Below are positions 20,978 through 33,036 of a DNA stretch of 64,000 nt, one piece after another (the first letter of the stretch is position 1; the number at the start of each line of letters is the position of its first letter). The DNA is from Halictus rubicundus (taxonomy: Eukaryota; Arthropoda; Insecta; Hymenoptera; Halictidae). A program made the position numbers and the translations under genes. Below the pieces are notes generated by a model, which saw only the letters and a list, made by a program, of their open reading frames with translations, did no database searches and was not told where the DNA came from. The stretch spans positions 11,674,001 to 11,738,000 of the forward strand of contig NC_135155.1 in NCBI RefSeq assembly GCF_050948215.1. The letters run 5' to 3'.

Positions 20978-21355
20978 CGGTGAACCACGAATCGTGACCA
21001 GTAGAGATTACTCTGTTATTAGCAGTCCTCCAACGCCGGAAGATATGCGACAGAGAATTGTATACGCATGCTCAGCTATCAGAGGTCATAGAAAGTGTAA
21101 AACACTCTTTTATTCGCCAGCTGACGGACACCATTTTGAACATCGCTTAAATTACGGTAAAAGTTGTGTTATAATACTTACCGAATTCCTCTTGAAATCC
21201 TGTAACAGATAAGCGTAAAACAATTATAGGTGTATTTGCAAAAAATCGAAGGTGACCTTGAAGAAAGTAGTTGACAGAAAAGTTGCTATAATCACGTCGA
21301 AGCTCTCTTGAAACCATGCTATGTCTCTACTGATCACGATTCGTGGTTCACCCGG
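20978..21355 (+). mobile_element. TA-flanked MITE retaining a transposase scrap
   Basis: Inverted ends: CGGTGAACCACGAATCGTGA and the complement of CCGGGTGAACCACGAATCGTG; they extend through CAGTAGAGA, about 30 bp. TA flanks both sides (20976-20977, 21356-21357). Just inside the left end, plus-strand codons from 21030 to about 21080 read PPTPEDMRQRIVYACSAI, which resembles the C-terminal segment of Tc1/mariner-superfamily transposases common in insects. The element appears to be a deletion derivative keeping the last part of the gene. Confidence 0.7.
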
Positions 21356-21357
21356 TA

Positions 21358-22525
21358 TATCATCGTCAATTTATTAAGATTATTAAAGGCAGGAAGAATC
21401 TTCTGTGCGGCGTCTGTTTCTTGAAATTGATGTAGACAATTTTTATTTTGCTCGAAGCTTCGCAGTCTAGTTTTATATTTCGCCTAGCCGTTTTTCTTAT
21501 AAATGCATGAAATCCTACGAATAACTTTTCGGATAGGTGGCTTCTAATTTCGTTCACCGGTGTACACGCGGCTATGACGCAGCACTACAACGAAATTACG
21601 TGGAGAAACGCGCGGGCAAATTAACGTTATTTAGCGCGGAACGCGATCATTGGCTCGCGAACACTCCAAAGAATGCTCCCGCCCCTTCTGAACCCTCCTC
21701 TCCCTTCGCAGTTCGCCCTTCGAGCACGGTCCTCGCCATAGCGTTCGCGCTTTATTAAATTCACCGGCGTGTTCTAAGAAGCGGGGGGCTTGCCGCGCGC
21801 AAGATCTGCTAATACGGAAGAAGTAACATTAAAAACACCGTGTTGCGCCTTAATGCGGCCTCACGCGGCTCGCATAACTGCCGGCCGGCACGTGAACCGT
21901 CAGGCTAAAAATAAAGGGCTCTCCGGATCGTAAAGTGTCCTGTACACTGTACAGAACGTTGGAAGCTAGCCTAGCCTACTAGCCAGCGTTTTCTCTCCCG
22001 TAAACGATAAGTACACGGAAAAAATCAACGGGGGATAAACTTGCGCCGGTTTTTGTCCGCAACGTAAACGGGCTATGGAAATTTCCCGCGGTCGTTGTAT
22101 TTCGTTCGGGAAGCCCGTGGATGTTGTAAACGATACGCTTCTTTTCATACTTCTTATTTTCCCTTAGCCGCGCGTTAATCCTTCTACGCTCGTCGGAAGT
22201 AGTGGCACAAAAGCTCCTGGAATAATACGTTTTCAAATGCTTCCGCTTTGCTCGCTCGAATCAACAAGTTCCGTTTCTCTTGTCGCATTCAGTGACATTC
22301 TGAACAGCTCGTCCGTTAGTTTCCGATACATTCATACCTGCAACAGTATGTCTTGTCTCCACAGTCATTGAAAATAATGCGACGCGAAACAAACCAATTA
22401 TCATCCTACGTAGAGCACATTCTCTACCTCTATCTTCGGATCTTTATGCGAAATAAAAAAAAGTTTCCATCGATTGCAAGACACAGGAGCGAACTAAAAA
22501 TTGATTTCCTCTTTCAATTATTTTA
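21358..22525. repeat. Motif remnants and unassigned sequence
   Basis: Minus strand 21425-21470 reads TAGACTGCG, then GAGCAAAATAAAAATTGTCTAC, combining two dispersed motifs. AAATGCATGAAATCC near 21500 is a weak motif copy. The remaining CpG-rich stretch to 22525 holds no gene that I can support. Confidence 0.35.
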
Positions 22526-22769
22526 TTAACCCTTTGCACTCGAGTGGTGACTCGGAAGCACCACTAGAAATAGTTGCGGCATTGTTTCAAAGAAATTACA
22601 AAATATTTGTAACATTACAATTTATTTACAGTTTATTTAATAGATTACTAAACATTTAAATATTATACGTGTAAATCGGATCAGTTTCCTATGAACAAAA
22701 TTAAAATATTCTATGACGGAAGAAAAATTTCGTTTTAGAATGAGAATAGCGCCGAGTGCAAAAGGTTAA
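22526..22769 (+). mobile_element. Family C piggyBac-type MITE, copy 2
   Basis: TTAA at 22526-22529 and 22766-22769. Ends CCCTTTGCACTCGAG and the complement of CCTTTTGCACTCGGC. The interior parallels copy 1. Confidence 0.85.
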
Positions 22770-22798
22770 GTTCAAACCAATACGCTTAAATCTTTTTA

Positions 22799-22862
22799 AT
22801 ACGTCCACTGCTTTAGATTGTGGTTATCCACTTTTGTCACAAATGCATAAAATCCGCTGTCT
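22799..22862 (-). repeat. Dispersed GACTGCGGATTT motif, copy h
   Basis: On the minus strand: TTAGACAGCGGATTTTATGC, then ATTTGTGACAAAAGTGGATAA and AATCTAAAGCAGTGGACG. This is one of the longest and clearest copies. It sits between a family C and a family B element. Confidence 0.65.
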
Positions 22863-22935
22863 AATAACAATAATATATATACTAGTACTGAAAAGTTAAT
22901 TTTCCAAATAAAATTGCTCTTCAGAAAGTATAAAA

Positions 22936-23478
22936 CAGAGTGTTCGACCACAGGTGGGAGAAAATTTAAGTGGTGGTTCTCCATGACAATATAACACGAA
23001 AATGTAGACTAAAAGAATTGCGATTTCGGCTTCATTTTTTAGTTACTAACAGTTAAAAATCCGCCTAAAATGCTGCAACCCGCCCAACAGTGGTGTACGT
23101 TGCGTACGTCATAGAGACGCGCGACAATTACGTGTCAAGTGACAGATACTCCGCGTGCCTAACAAGAAGTGTCACCTAGCAAGAAATTGGCGAACCGTCC
23201 GTTCGGTTCTAGCCGAATCATTGGCTAGAGAGTGTGACGTCAAAGTCTAACCATTGGGCGCGAGCGAGGACCCCTTCGATATGTGACTGTCGCGCGCCTT
23301 AATGACGTAAGTAACTTACACCTCTGTTGGCCGGGTTGCCGCATTTCAGGCGGATTTTTAATTTATAATAACTAGGAAATGAAGCCGAAATCGCAATATT
23401 TTTATTCTTCATTTTCGTCTTATATCGTCTTGAAGAACCACCCCTTAAATTTTCTCCCACCTGTAGTCGAACACCCTG
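22936..23478 (-). mobile_element. Family B foldback MITE, copy 2 (inverted)
   Basis: 543 bp. Ends CAGAGTGTTCGACCACAGG and the complement of CAGGGTGTTCGACTACAGG, with long inverted arms that continue GTGGGAGAAAATTTAAG. The flanking TA has decayed (AA and CT). It aligns with copy 1 end to end in the opposite orientation, including TGACGTCA near 23237 and the ATTGG boxes. Confidence 0.85.
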
Positions 23479-24273
23479 CTCGCATTAACAACAGAAAGAC
23501 AAAATGTGTTGATCCCAAGGGTTGTGTCCGTTACAGTTGTGCGTAGAATGAAGTTGGCATGCAAAAGCGCCCATTTTCTCGAGTCGCTGTATCAAAACGG
23601 AAAAGAACCAGTTAGCTCGGGTTTCTGGGACTGTTCGGGTCTCGTTAAACCTTGGAAAAGCGTGTTAGCCGCGTTATCGGGGAACGTGATACAATGCCAG
23701 GTTCCTAAATGAAATTACCGATATTATCGTCCGGAAAGTGAGCCGCTGCCGTCACCGCCACCTCCCAAGAGCACGATGGAGCGCACTTCATATTCATGGT
23801 AATTGCTTGAGCCGAGCGCGAGATGTCGAGCATAGTTTATAATTAATTCATTGGATGAAATTTTACTTGCCGTACCTAGAGTATGCATTACCTGCGTCCT
23901 CCCGGCTCCCTATCCACCCTTCAACAACCATCCCTCTTCGGCACCCTCTCTCTCTCTCTAGACCGTCGACTTTATTAACCCCTAAAACGAACCTATCCCT
24001 TTATCCGATATCTCCTCCTTTCGCTATTCAATTACGTATCCGTCGGACGCATCGCAAGTTCGCGTTTCTCGTTTCCCCTTTCGAGGCGGTCAGGACCCCG
24101 AAAAGTCGAACCGACGTTATTATCAAAGTTTGTTTCGCTAACTTTCGCATTGAGCAACGCGGTAATTCCAAGCCGAACGAACGGGAAGCGACCGACCGTT
24201 TGTAAACGTTCGACGAACAAAAGTTTCGGCTCGTGTTACTGCCCCGCAGAAAATATGGGGGCCCTAAACAAAA
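23479..24273. other. Unassigned sequence
   Basis: A short CT run near 23950-23960. The 116-codon frame at 23855-24205 lacks a recognised domain. Confidence 0.35.
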
Positions 24274-24480
24274 TTAACCCTCAGCACTGGAACGGTGACT
24301 GTAAGGCACCATTCAAAATTGCTGTATCATTATTCGAAAGATTTGTTACATTATTCAATTTCTTTGTATTTAATAAATTACTAAACATTTCGGTATTGTA
24401 CAAGTGAGTTGCACCATTTTCGTATGTATAACATGAAAAAATATATATAGAAGGGCAGTATTCTAGGTCGGAACGGTTAA
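24274..24480 (+). mobile_element. Family C MITE, copy 3 (right end lost)
   Basis: TTAACCCTCAGCACTGGAACG on the left, then CTGTAAGGCACCATTCAAAA as in copy 1. On the right the match runs to ATTCTAGGTCGGAA and then CGGTTAA; the last 40 or so bases of the family are missing. Confidence 0.7.
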
Positions 24481-27193
24481 AAGACGTCGAGACGAGTCTG
24501 TCGTTTCTCGAGGAGCTGGGAAAAATTGAATTGTACAGGTGTACGACAACTTTTCGCCACGTCGGTTTTCCCGTGCGTATCATTCGACGCGCTGTCGAGC
24601 TGTTCGCTTGCAAGGACCAGTCCCGAGACAATCGAAAGATGCGATATATCCCGGTTGAATGTGCGGCAGCACGCGCTATTAACCGGGAACGGTTTACGTA
24701 AGCGGTTTACGTCTCGCTGCAGAGAGAAAAGTTGCCGACACGCAATTACCGAATAACCAAGTACTTTCCAGTTCGGAGCCATTTTCGCGAGAATTCTACC
24801 GGAAAACTGTCTATCGGCGGAGTTTCGCGCGAGCACCGGGTTTTTGAGGACTCGCCGTAAGTACCGTTGCGAATCCACTTGCAAATCTATGAAAATCTTA
24901 TAAGCGACCCGGCGTATCGCTGAACTTATTTCTAGAACATCCTCATCGCCCGGAAAACGTGCGCTCGATTTAATCTTTCCGCAGATTTCGTCTAAAATGA
25001 TGAAGCGATTTAATCGCGACAATTATTGACGCGAGAAGTCGCCGAAAACGAAAGTGCCCGAGACGAAAGTAGCAGAGGTGATCTCTGAATGCAAAAAGAT
25101 TATATTTTAGTTTTAATTGCTACTACTATTTTTTAATTGCTTGTAGAATAAGACCCTGAACTACCCAATTGTAACCCACAGGGGAATCAATAAAGTATCA
25201 GTCAAATTTCGTGAGCTCGACGTATACATACCTGAAGGAAATTTCTCAAGAAACGTTTCGCCGTGATATTCTGTGATCGGATTGCTGATAAAACAATGTG
25301 CCCTCGCGTTAATACTAAGTTAGGCCTCGAGTAGGTAGCTGATACACGACTCGTAAATGCAATCAGGCTGGCAACCGAGGAGTCGTGACAGTTCCCAGCC
25401 TCTTTCCCGAGGATCTTGCTACGCAAGGTACCCCAGAGAAATAGGGCAAGAGAGCAAATTACCGAAGTTCCTTGCTGGATGTTCAAGTTTCCCTCGAAAC
25501 GTCGGATTCGTCGCGTTACTATGGATCGGATACCCTCAACGACGAAATATCCCTGAAAGGAAGCGTCCTTAGCTGGTGCGCGCCGGAAAGTCTGACCCGG
25601 GTACAGTTTCACCCGAATTTCCACGACTTACCCCTAATTATTCCCGCTGAAACAATAGCTACGGAACGTAATTAATCAGCGAAAATTCATCTAAGCGAGA
25701 TCGCGAAAAATTAGCTTTAAAACGATTTAGAAATGCTTCTGCGTTCTTTATTGTATCAACGTTATTTATTCCAAATTGTGCGAGCGTACCAAGGTTCGTG
25801 ACAAGCAAAATTTGATTTACACGGTGTCGATTTTATTTTGCATCAGCTCCGGGAACTTTTCGAAAGGCCACGGTGTTAGGAGGGAACAGAGAAACGAGGT
25901 TACGCGCGTACAGGTAACACGTCACACGGGCAACTTGCGAAAGCTCAATTTTTTATCGGGGTCGCTCGAATGCCACGTTCGCGTTAAATTTTTATTCAGA
26001 TCGGTCGAGCTTTGCGCCACATTGCGCCTCTAATTCGATCGTATCCGACTATAATTCGCCGAATCGATTTCGCGACTGGAAAAAAAGAGAGAGAGAGAGA
26101 GAAGCGATTTCCAATCAAACGGTTAAGAGCATCGGAGTCCCCTTTTTTCTTGTTTCTTTTTTTTTTTTTAGCAGAGTGCGGCGTTTCGAAAATTAATCGG
26201 GTTCAAGGGATATTTGTGCGCCACCGCCGACGCCGACGATGAGGACGACGAGCCCGCCTCTCGTTACGTTTTATTCTCTTATCGGTGACCTATATCCATT
26301 GATATTAGCCGATACGAAGCGGAAGAACGACGAGCGAGGACCGTCGAAAAGCACAGTTTCGTCTGGCCTTTATCCCTTTTACGATACGCGGCCGATGGAC
26401 GGCTCGATGGAGAAACAGTCTTTTTACATTCTTGCTTAACGGTGCCCGATACGCACTTTAATACCGCGTAAATCATCCCCTGGAATAGTCCCATTCACCG
26501 GCGGTGCTCGTCGGCGGGAGGTCGATGACCCGTTTTTCCATTCCTTCTCTTAAATCGCCGGTTACGTCGATTTTAAATCTCTGTTTCGATTCGCGGAACT
26601 CGAACTGAAACGGCCCGCGTTTCCGCTCGCCTCGCTCGACAGATCCGATCGATCCGTAATCATCTTCACGCGGACCCGAGTGGTGTTACTCGTTCGGTGT
26701 TACTTAAATCTGCCGTTTAATCGAGCGAATGGAACACAAACCTTTTCCGGGTAGGCTGAGCGAAGTAAACGAGCGACGACCGGGGGGCGAGATAACGTGA
26801 AAAAAAATGGTGTCGGATTTACGATATCTTGATCCATAATACTAAAAAATATCCTCTTCGCCCGGCGGAGTAGTAATCTCGGCCGGATGTGCCGATAAAT
26901 CCGCGCCTTGCCGCCGTAGTTATTGCTTAATACGAGAGGGGCTCTCGTCAAGGCCGAACATCTTCATCTTTGTTCGCCGGTATCTTCTGTGTCAGTGTCA
27001 CGCGCTAAAAGAGCTCGCATCTTCCCAAGAAAAGGTACGCATAAATTCCCAACATGGCCGCCCTCAGCAACTTGCGGGCGCTTCTGCGGTCTGTCGAGCC
27101 ATAGAAATTCAGTCTTACTTTTCTTATTTCCGATCTATCTTCTTACAATTCAAAGATGACATATAACAGTATAGCATTCGTCAATGTAAATAC
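24481..27193. other. Unassigned sequence with GA tract
   Basis: GA microsatellite at 26087-26102 and a T run near 26157-26169. The largest frames (181 codons minus at 24477-25022, 140 codons minus at 25202-25624) have no recognised domain; the first begins inside a family C element. I see no gene that I can support. Confidence 0.35.
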
Positions 27194-27530
27194 CAATCCA
27201 TCAATTCATCAATTCATCAATCTATCAATTCATCAATTTATCAATCTATCAATTCATCAATCTATCAATTCATCAATTCATCAATTTATCAATTCATCAA
27301 TTCATCAATTCATCAATTCATCAATTCATCAATTCATCAATTCATCAATTCCTCAATTCCTCAATTTATCAATCTATCAATTCATCAATTCATCAATTCA
27401 TCAATTCATCAATTCATCAATTCATCAATTCATCGATTCATCGATTCATCAATTCATCAATTCGTCAATTCATCGATTCCTCAATTCATCAATTCATCAG
27501 TCTACCAATCTACCAATCTAGCAATGCCTA
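27194..27530. repeat. 8-bp minisatellite (TCAATTCA)n
   Basis: About forty units of ATCAATTC with variants ATCAATCT, CTCAATTC and ATCGATTC. The unit contains no stop codon in any plus-strand phase, so a 121-codon frame (27156-27521) reading SSIHQFIN repeatedly appears. That is a consequence of the repeat, not evidence for a protein. Confidence 0.95.
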
Positions 27531-29282
27531 TCTATCCGATAACTCATCAATATATAAAAACATCAATCCATCAATACCTTTCTGTTATTTGGGAACACTT
27601 GCTCACGAAATGTGATCAGTAATCGGACCTGTTCCTGATGGATTGGTAATACTAGGAATAATTGCACAGCAGTATTATTTGAAGTATTCTGAAACGCTGA
27701 GAGTCGGGGACGGAACGACCCGTTTGCATTCTCGACTGATTTTCAGCAAACGATTGGCACATTTGAAATCAGTGGGGGAGTAATGAAATGTTTATTTATG
27801 TGATATTTTGTTGAAATATGATGTTTGCCGTAGACCGTGGACCGCGCCGCGCCGTCGAGCAGGCAAGGCCGAAACGAGCGTTAGCAAGTAGAATCGTCGA
27901 AGGTTTGCAGTATCTCCTCGCCGATACTCGTCGGGAAAACAGATATTTGTATGCAGAGTTTATTTTAGTATTCCCAGCGGCGGGCGGTTCTTCTCTCAGG
28001 ATGCGGAAAGTTTAACGAGCATCTTCTTGTATATGATTTTTCCGGGTTCCCGGGTGGACGCTTTAAAAGCTCATGCGTAGTCGATTCACGGATTATATCG
28101 GTAAAAGTACACGCGGTCGGCTCGCGCGGCAGGAATATATTCGCTTACCGGCGAAAACGCGCCCTTCCACCGATCGGGTCTCCCGCCCGATTTCCATGTC
28201 CGCATGATTTATTTATGCCGACCTACTAGGAAACAGCTAGAATTTTATAGCAGCGAACTTTACGAGTTGCACTCGAAACCGTTCGTGTTTCTTCTGCGTT
28301 CTTTGAATTTCATCGTGTCTGGGTTCGATCCCGTCCGATCTTAACAAAAAGAAAAGTATCATCGCCCCCCTCCCCACCCCCCACCCCCGCCACATCCTGC
28401 ACGAGTGTCGAGCTTCTTGTTTGACGGGCGCGGACTTCGACTCCGTCGCCAAACAATTGAAACATCGAATCAATTTAGAAGCTCGCTAGATTACGAGACG
28501 CACGAAAGTCTCGATCGATCGATCGAAAAATGTTTTACTTATTAGCTGGGCTCGTAACAGGAACGCGTAATTTTGCGAGCCGATCTAACATTGAAAATAA
28601 AATGATGAAAGAAGGAAAATATTTTCCAGCCGGTTCCTGTCGCGTGCAATTGACGCCGAGAATTTATATTTCGCATAAAAATCCGCAGTCTAATAATCAT
28701 CGTGTACAACGCGTTCCGCACCTAAGAAGAATATTCGAGATTAGAGACGGGACGAAATGAGCGCGTTAGGATTCAGGCATTCCCTCGAGCCAATAAAAAT
28801 CCGCGTTGGTCTATCCGAGCGGTCGAATCGAAATAACATTGACTGAAATTGTCGAGCCAGCTGCGCTACGGTCGAACGAGTGGAAAATTAGAGCGGATCG
28901 ACGACCATCGAGAAGTCAAGAGTCTTTCCAACACCCAAGTACAACACTTTTCGCGCGACGAAGGTCGAGAAGCGTCAAAGGAGGGCAACGCACCCTTGAT
29001 CGCGATGAAATGTTCCGGTGGGGGAGGGGGCGAGACGCAAATCGATCGCTCGTATCGCGCCAACAGCCTAGGGCCTCGTTATTCTCGAACGTACTTGTCG
29101 AGGATCGCGCGCCCTGAATTTTCAATTAGCCCAAGAACCAAGAAACCGCAACGACGCGAACCTGCTGCTTCTCGCAAACCCAGCCCCGTTGTCTACCTGT
29201 GAACCCGACGATTTGCAAAAACAGCACTCGCCAAAAACCACCTGGAAATCGAAGCGAAATTCATTTGAACCGACTACATCAA
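27531..29282. repeat. Mostly unassigned; weak motif copy
   Basis: C-rich run at about 28366-28391 and GATC tandem near 28510-28525. Minus strand 28668-28697 reads TTAGACTGCGGATTTTTATG, a short copy of the dispersed motif. The 103- and 117-codon frames at 28806-29202 overlap each other and minus-strand frames and are not supported. Confidence 0.4.
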
Positions 29283-29832
29283 GATGCCAATCAATCTGAC
29301 AATCAATTTGTCAATCATTCTGTCAATGTGTCAATCAATCAACCTATCACTCAATCTATCAAGCCATCAATCTACAAATCTACCAAGTAACAATCTATCA
29401 ATCCATCAATCTACCAGTCTACCAAGCACCAATCTATCAGCCATCAATCTAACAATGTACCAATCTACCAATGTACCAATCTATCAAGCCTTCAATCTAC
29501 CAATCTACCAAGCACCAACCTATCAATCAACCTACCAAGTACCAATCTATCAAGCCATCAATCAACCAATCTATCAAGCCTTCAATCTACCAATCTACCA
29601 AGTACCAACCTATGAATCAACCTACCAAGTACCAATCTATCAAGCCATCAATCTACCAATCTACCAAGTACCAACCTATCAATGAACCTACCCAGTACCA
29701 ATCTATCAAGCCATCAATCTACCAGTCTACCAAGTACCAGCCTATCAATCAATCTATCAGCCATCAATCTAACAATCTACCAATCTACCAATCTACCAAT
29801 ATACCAATCTATCAATCCATCAATCTGTTTAA
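29283..29832. repeat. Second minisatellite (CAATCTAC)n with higher-order units
   Basis: An 8-bp CAATCTAC/CAATCTAT base unit organised in longer repeats: AGTACCAATCTATCAAG starts at 29538, 29628 and 29694 (spacings 90 and 66 bp). Two long plus-strand frames (133 and 127 codons) result from the lack of stops in the unit. It is similar in base unit to the array 1.8 kb upstream. Confidence 0.95.
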
Positions 29833-30284
29833 CAATTATATAGCAATACATTAATCCTTCAAAGCGTCGCATCAGTCTAGTAGTGTATCAATCTTACAGG
29901 CTGTCAATCTATCAATGTATCAATTTTCTTAGTCTAAACATGTGTGAATGCATCAAAGTATTAATCTACGAATCTATCTGTTAACGTAATAAATATCTAT
30001 CTATACGAATCCATGTATCCAACAATTTAGAGCTGCGACGAAAGTTACTTGAAACTATCTTCCTGCGTTGTGTTCACAGTGGAACCGTAATAACAATAGC
30101 ACAGTTTCATTCGCTCATTAATTTCTCTATATCCGTCGTCAATAAAGAGAATGGCGACGGAAAAGTGATATTTGGCTCTCGTCGCTTGTATCGTTGGTCA
30201 CCTACTGAGCGCAGCTCTGCTTGCCACTTAAACGCGAACGCTTCTATCGAGTTGCCCGGAAATAAATTGCGGTTTTGGCACACG
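29833..30284. other. Flank of the minisatellite, unassigned
   Basis: Scattered ATCAATCTA-like words fade out to about 30000. Beyond that nothing is recognised. Confidence 0.4.
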
Positions 30285-30420
30285 GTATATAAACGGGGTA
30301 GTTTCGCTTAAAATGAATTTACGTAGTCGAAGTAACCTCCATTACATTCTGTACAATTTTGCCAACGAGTTGCAAGATCGTTCCTAATCAAATCGGAACT
30401 TTTAGAATTATGAAATCTCG
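30285..30420 (-). mobile_element. Mariner-like transposase C-terminal scrap
   Basis: Minus-strand codons between 30331 and 30397 read RNDLATRWQNCTECNGGYFD, resembling the RW...C...NGDYF end of mariner-type transposases. Both flanks are unrecognisable, so only a remnant survives. The call rests on one short stretch. Confidence 0.45.
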
Positions 30421-32421
30421 AATTTTAAAAGCTCGTTATTTTTCCTAAGAAAGTATTTGCACCGCTTACTGTACTCGATCTCGGGGCTCGTTTCACCTTC
30501 AAGATGAACTGCCAGATTATTATTACGAGCAGTTCTTACAGTCCTGTTTCATATTCATATAAAACCGTTCCACGAATTTTCTTTCCCGAACGAATAGAGA
30601 CCGAACGAGACATTAAACGGTAGAACAACATTTACGCTTCGCGTAACTTACAGAAAATGCGCGATACACCAAACAGCTCTCGGATCAGAAAACTGCAATT
30701 TATTTCAGGACGACCGAATATTACAAAGCAACAGAATTTACTTCTACGCTTCGTTTATCGCGGCACCAACGTAAACGTACCCCCTTAGGTCCCGGCGAAC
30801 AAACTACCAGGACGAGCTATTTTTCGAAACTTTTATAAACCGCTTTACGAAGTTCGACGCGCGACTTTGCCACAATGCTATCGAAATTTTAAATAATTTA
30901 TGCGCGCCGCGCGTTTCCTGCTCTCGGCCGGAACTTTCGGCGAACATTTGCATTCTCCTTTTCGGTTTACCATGGCATCCGCGCGTCCGCCAAGATGGCG
31001 AGCAATTTTTAGGCATAGAAATCGTTCGACTGCGATTTTCAAACGTTTAGAACAAGATTCAGTAGATGAACGGCGAGACTCGAGTCCATTTTTACCCAGA
31101 GTTACAAACGTTATATCTGAATCCAAGTCTAACAAAAAGAACATCGTTGATTCAAAAATATACAAAATAAAGAATCGAATGGATCCACCTTGCTAGCATT
31201 AAAAGAGAAACCCCGTTTTTCTTTTTATTTCTGATTGTTAGAGTCGATTGAGAAAATTAGCGTTTGGCATGAAGACCCGCAGTCTGGATGTCATCCATCG
31301 AAAGTTCTTTGCGGCTGACACGGACTCGACGTCGAGAGAATATCGCGTTCGCGTTAATATCTTCGCGGAATTGGCAGCGTGCTCCTGACAGGACGTTCTC
31401 TGTCAGCCCTTTCGCGTCGGCCGATTACCAGAGGCAACGCACAGCCCGGACTCTCGATATTTATCTTATTTACGGTAACGCGCGCCGTGACAATCTTTCT
31501 ATAACATTTGTCGATCGAGCGTGAGCCCGCTCGACAGCGGACAAGGCTATTCAACGTGGTGCTGCTATTTCTATCCGCAGGAAAAATTGTTTTCGCGAGT
31601 ATCGCAGCCCCGCCGAGTATCCTGCGTCGCTCCCATTTCCACGATCCATATTTCCGTATTTCCGCTAAATTCGAGAAGTCTCTGGACTTCCTTTCACACA
31701 GTGCGACGTACTTTCGTTGCCGGGGTGGAGCATACGTAGATTTTATGCATTTATGGAAAAAATGAATCGGTGGAATCGTTTGCATACTGGCTCGTGCAAG
31801 CCCATGCAGTTTTTGTGTGTGTGTGTTTTTTTTTTGTATATCGACCAAAAGAATTCTTGTATACTCTTCCGTGTTTCCTAGACTCCATTTATTTTTTTAT
31901 CGCTGTACGACACGTTGGCTTTCGATTCGGAACACTTACGAAGACGAGAAAAATTGAGATAACCACGAACAATGTAAACACAGTATCGTTTATGCCAATA
32001 CGAATGGCACAATGGGCCGCTGAATTGAGATCAAGTTAACTCGTCATCCCCAGTTCATAGGTTAATGTAATCCTGTTAATTAGTCCTGCAACAGACTGTA
32101 CGCTGCACGCGCGAAGACCCAGACTCGTTTCACCTTTGATCAAGTAATTATTGGACGCAAAGCTTCAGGTATCTGCATTATTAATGTTTTCATTTGGTGC
32201 GGTCTCTGTGCGCGAATCCTGCTTGGATCAGGTCTAATCCAGCTGCTGGTAACGAGAGAGTTAGAACACGCTCCGCTCTTAAAATCGCTCGACTTTAAAC
32301 ACGCGTAACTTTTCAACCAGTGAATTCCTCGCCTTGAAACTTCGATTTTCGGCACTTTCTCGTCAAGATGCACAGGATTGTATAGTAAAAAGTTGAAAAC
32401 TTCTGGGTTGCCAAGGTGAAG
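30421..32421. other. Unassigned; two weak motif copies
   Basis: AGATTTTATGCATTTATGG at 31739-31757 is the motif core (plus); near 31276 the complement reads CAGACTGCGGGTCTTCATGC. The 164-codon minus frame (31354-31848) overlaps plus frames and has no domain. Confidence 0.35.
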
Positions 32422-32668
32422 TTAACCCTTTGCACTCGAAGCCATCTTAACTCTAAAATGAAACATTTCTTCCGACCTAGAATAATTCTTTCTATATATA
32501 TTTTTTCATGCTATACATACGAAAATGGTGCAATTTACTCGTACAGTACTGAAATGTTTAGTAATTTATGAAATACAAACAAATTTAATAATGTAAAAAA
32601 TATTTTGAATAATGACACATGAATTTTTAGTGGCGCCTTACAGTCGCCATTCGAGTGCTAAGGGTTAA
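32422..32668 (-). mobile_element. Family C MITE, copy 4 (inverted)
   Basis: TTAA at 32422-32425 and 32665-32668, 247 bp. Ends CCCTTTGCACTCGAAGC and the complement of CCCTTAGCACTCGAATG. It runs in reverse relative to copy 1 and keeps both complete ends. Confidence 0.88.
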
Positions 32669-32682
32669 GCCTAGAATATATA

Positions 32683-33034
32683 CAGGGTGCTCGCGATAAT
32701 TTGTACCAGCGTTTTTTCCGTAAAAGGTTAAACCTATGTATAGGTAAATCTATTTCTTTTATTTCTGCCCTTATATGACCCTGAAGAGCATAGTATACTA
32801 CATGGTTGGACCCATATCAATGTCCGTTTTCGTTTGACGTAAACGAATATGTAGCATTCCATTAAAAAAAAAATTAAGGTCACCTTTGTTTCTAGAAAAA
32901 TATTAAAAATATAAGAAATTGAGATATGCTACCATATTGCTAGTAAAATACACTACATCTACCTCCTCCTCGGTTTTTTCCTAATGTTTACCTATTACGA
33001 AAAAAAAGTTGATAAAAATTATCGCGACACCCTG
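32683..33034. mobile_element. Family H TA-flanked MITE
   Basis: Ends CAGGGTGCTCGCGATAATTT and the complement of CAGGGTGTCGCGATAATTTT. TA flanks both sides (32681-32682, 33035-33036) within TATA. 352 bp, no coding capacity. Only 14 bp separate it from the family C element. Confidence 0.8.
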
Positions 33035-33036
33035 TA

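Noticed and set aside
24477..25022. 181-codon minus-strand frame
   Set aside because: It starts upstream in unassigned DNA and ends at the edge of a family C element; no recognised domain and no gene signals.
28260..28345. tRNA-like GGTTCGATCCC (B-box-like) at 28322
   Set aside because: No A-box or cloverleaf-forming arms at the required distance upstream.
27194..29832. CRISPR-like regular repeats
   Set aside because: The units are contiguous 8-bp repeats without unique spacers, and the DNA is eukaryotic.
27156..29854. Long Ser/Ile/Asn/Gln-rich frames
   Set aside because: They are translations of 8-bp minisatellites that lack stops in every plus phase.
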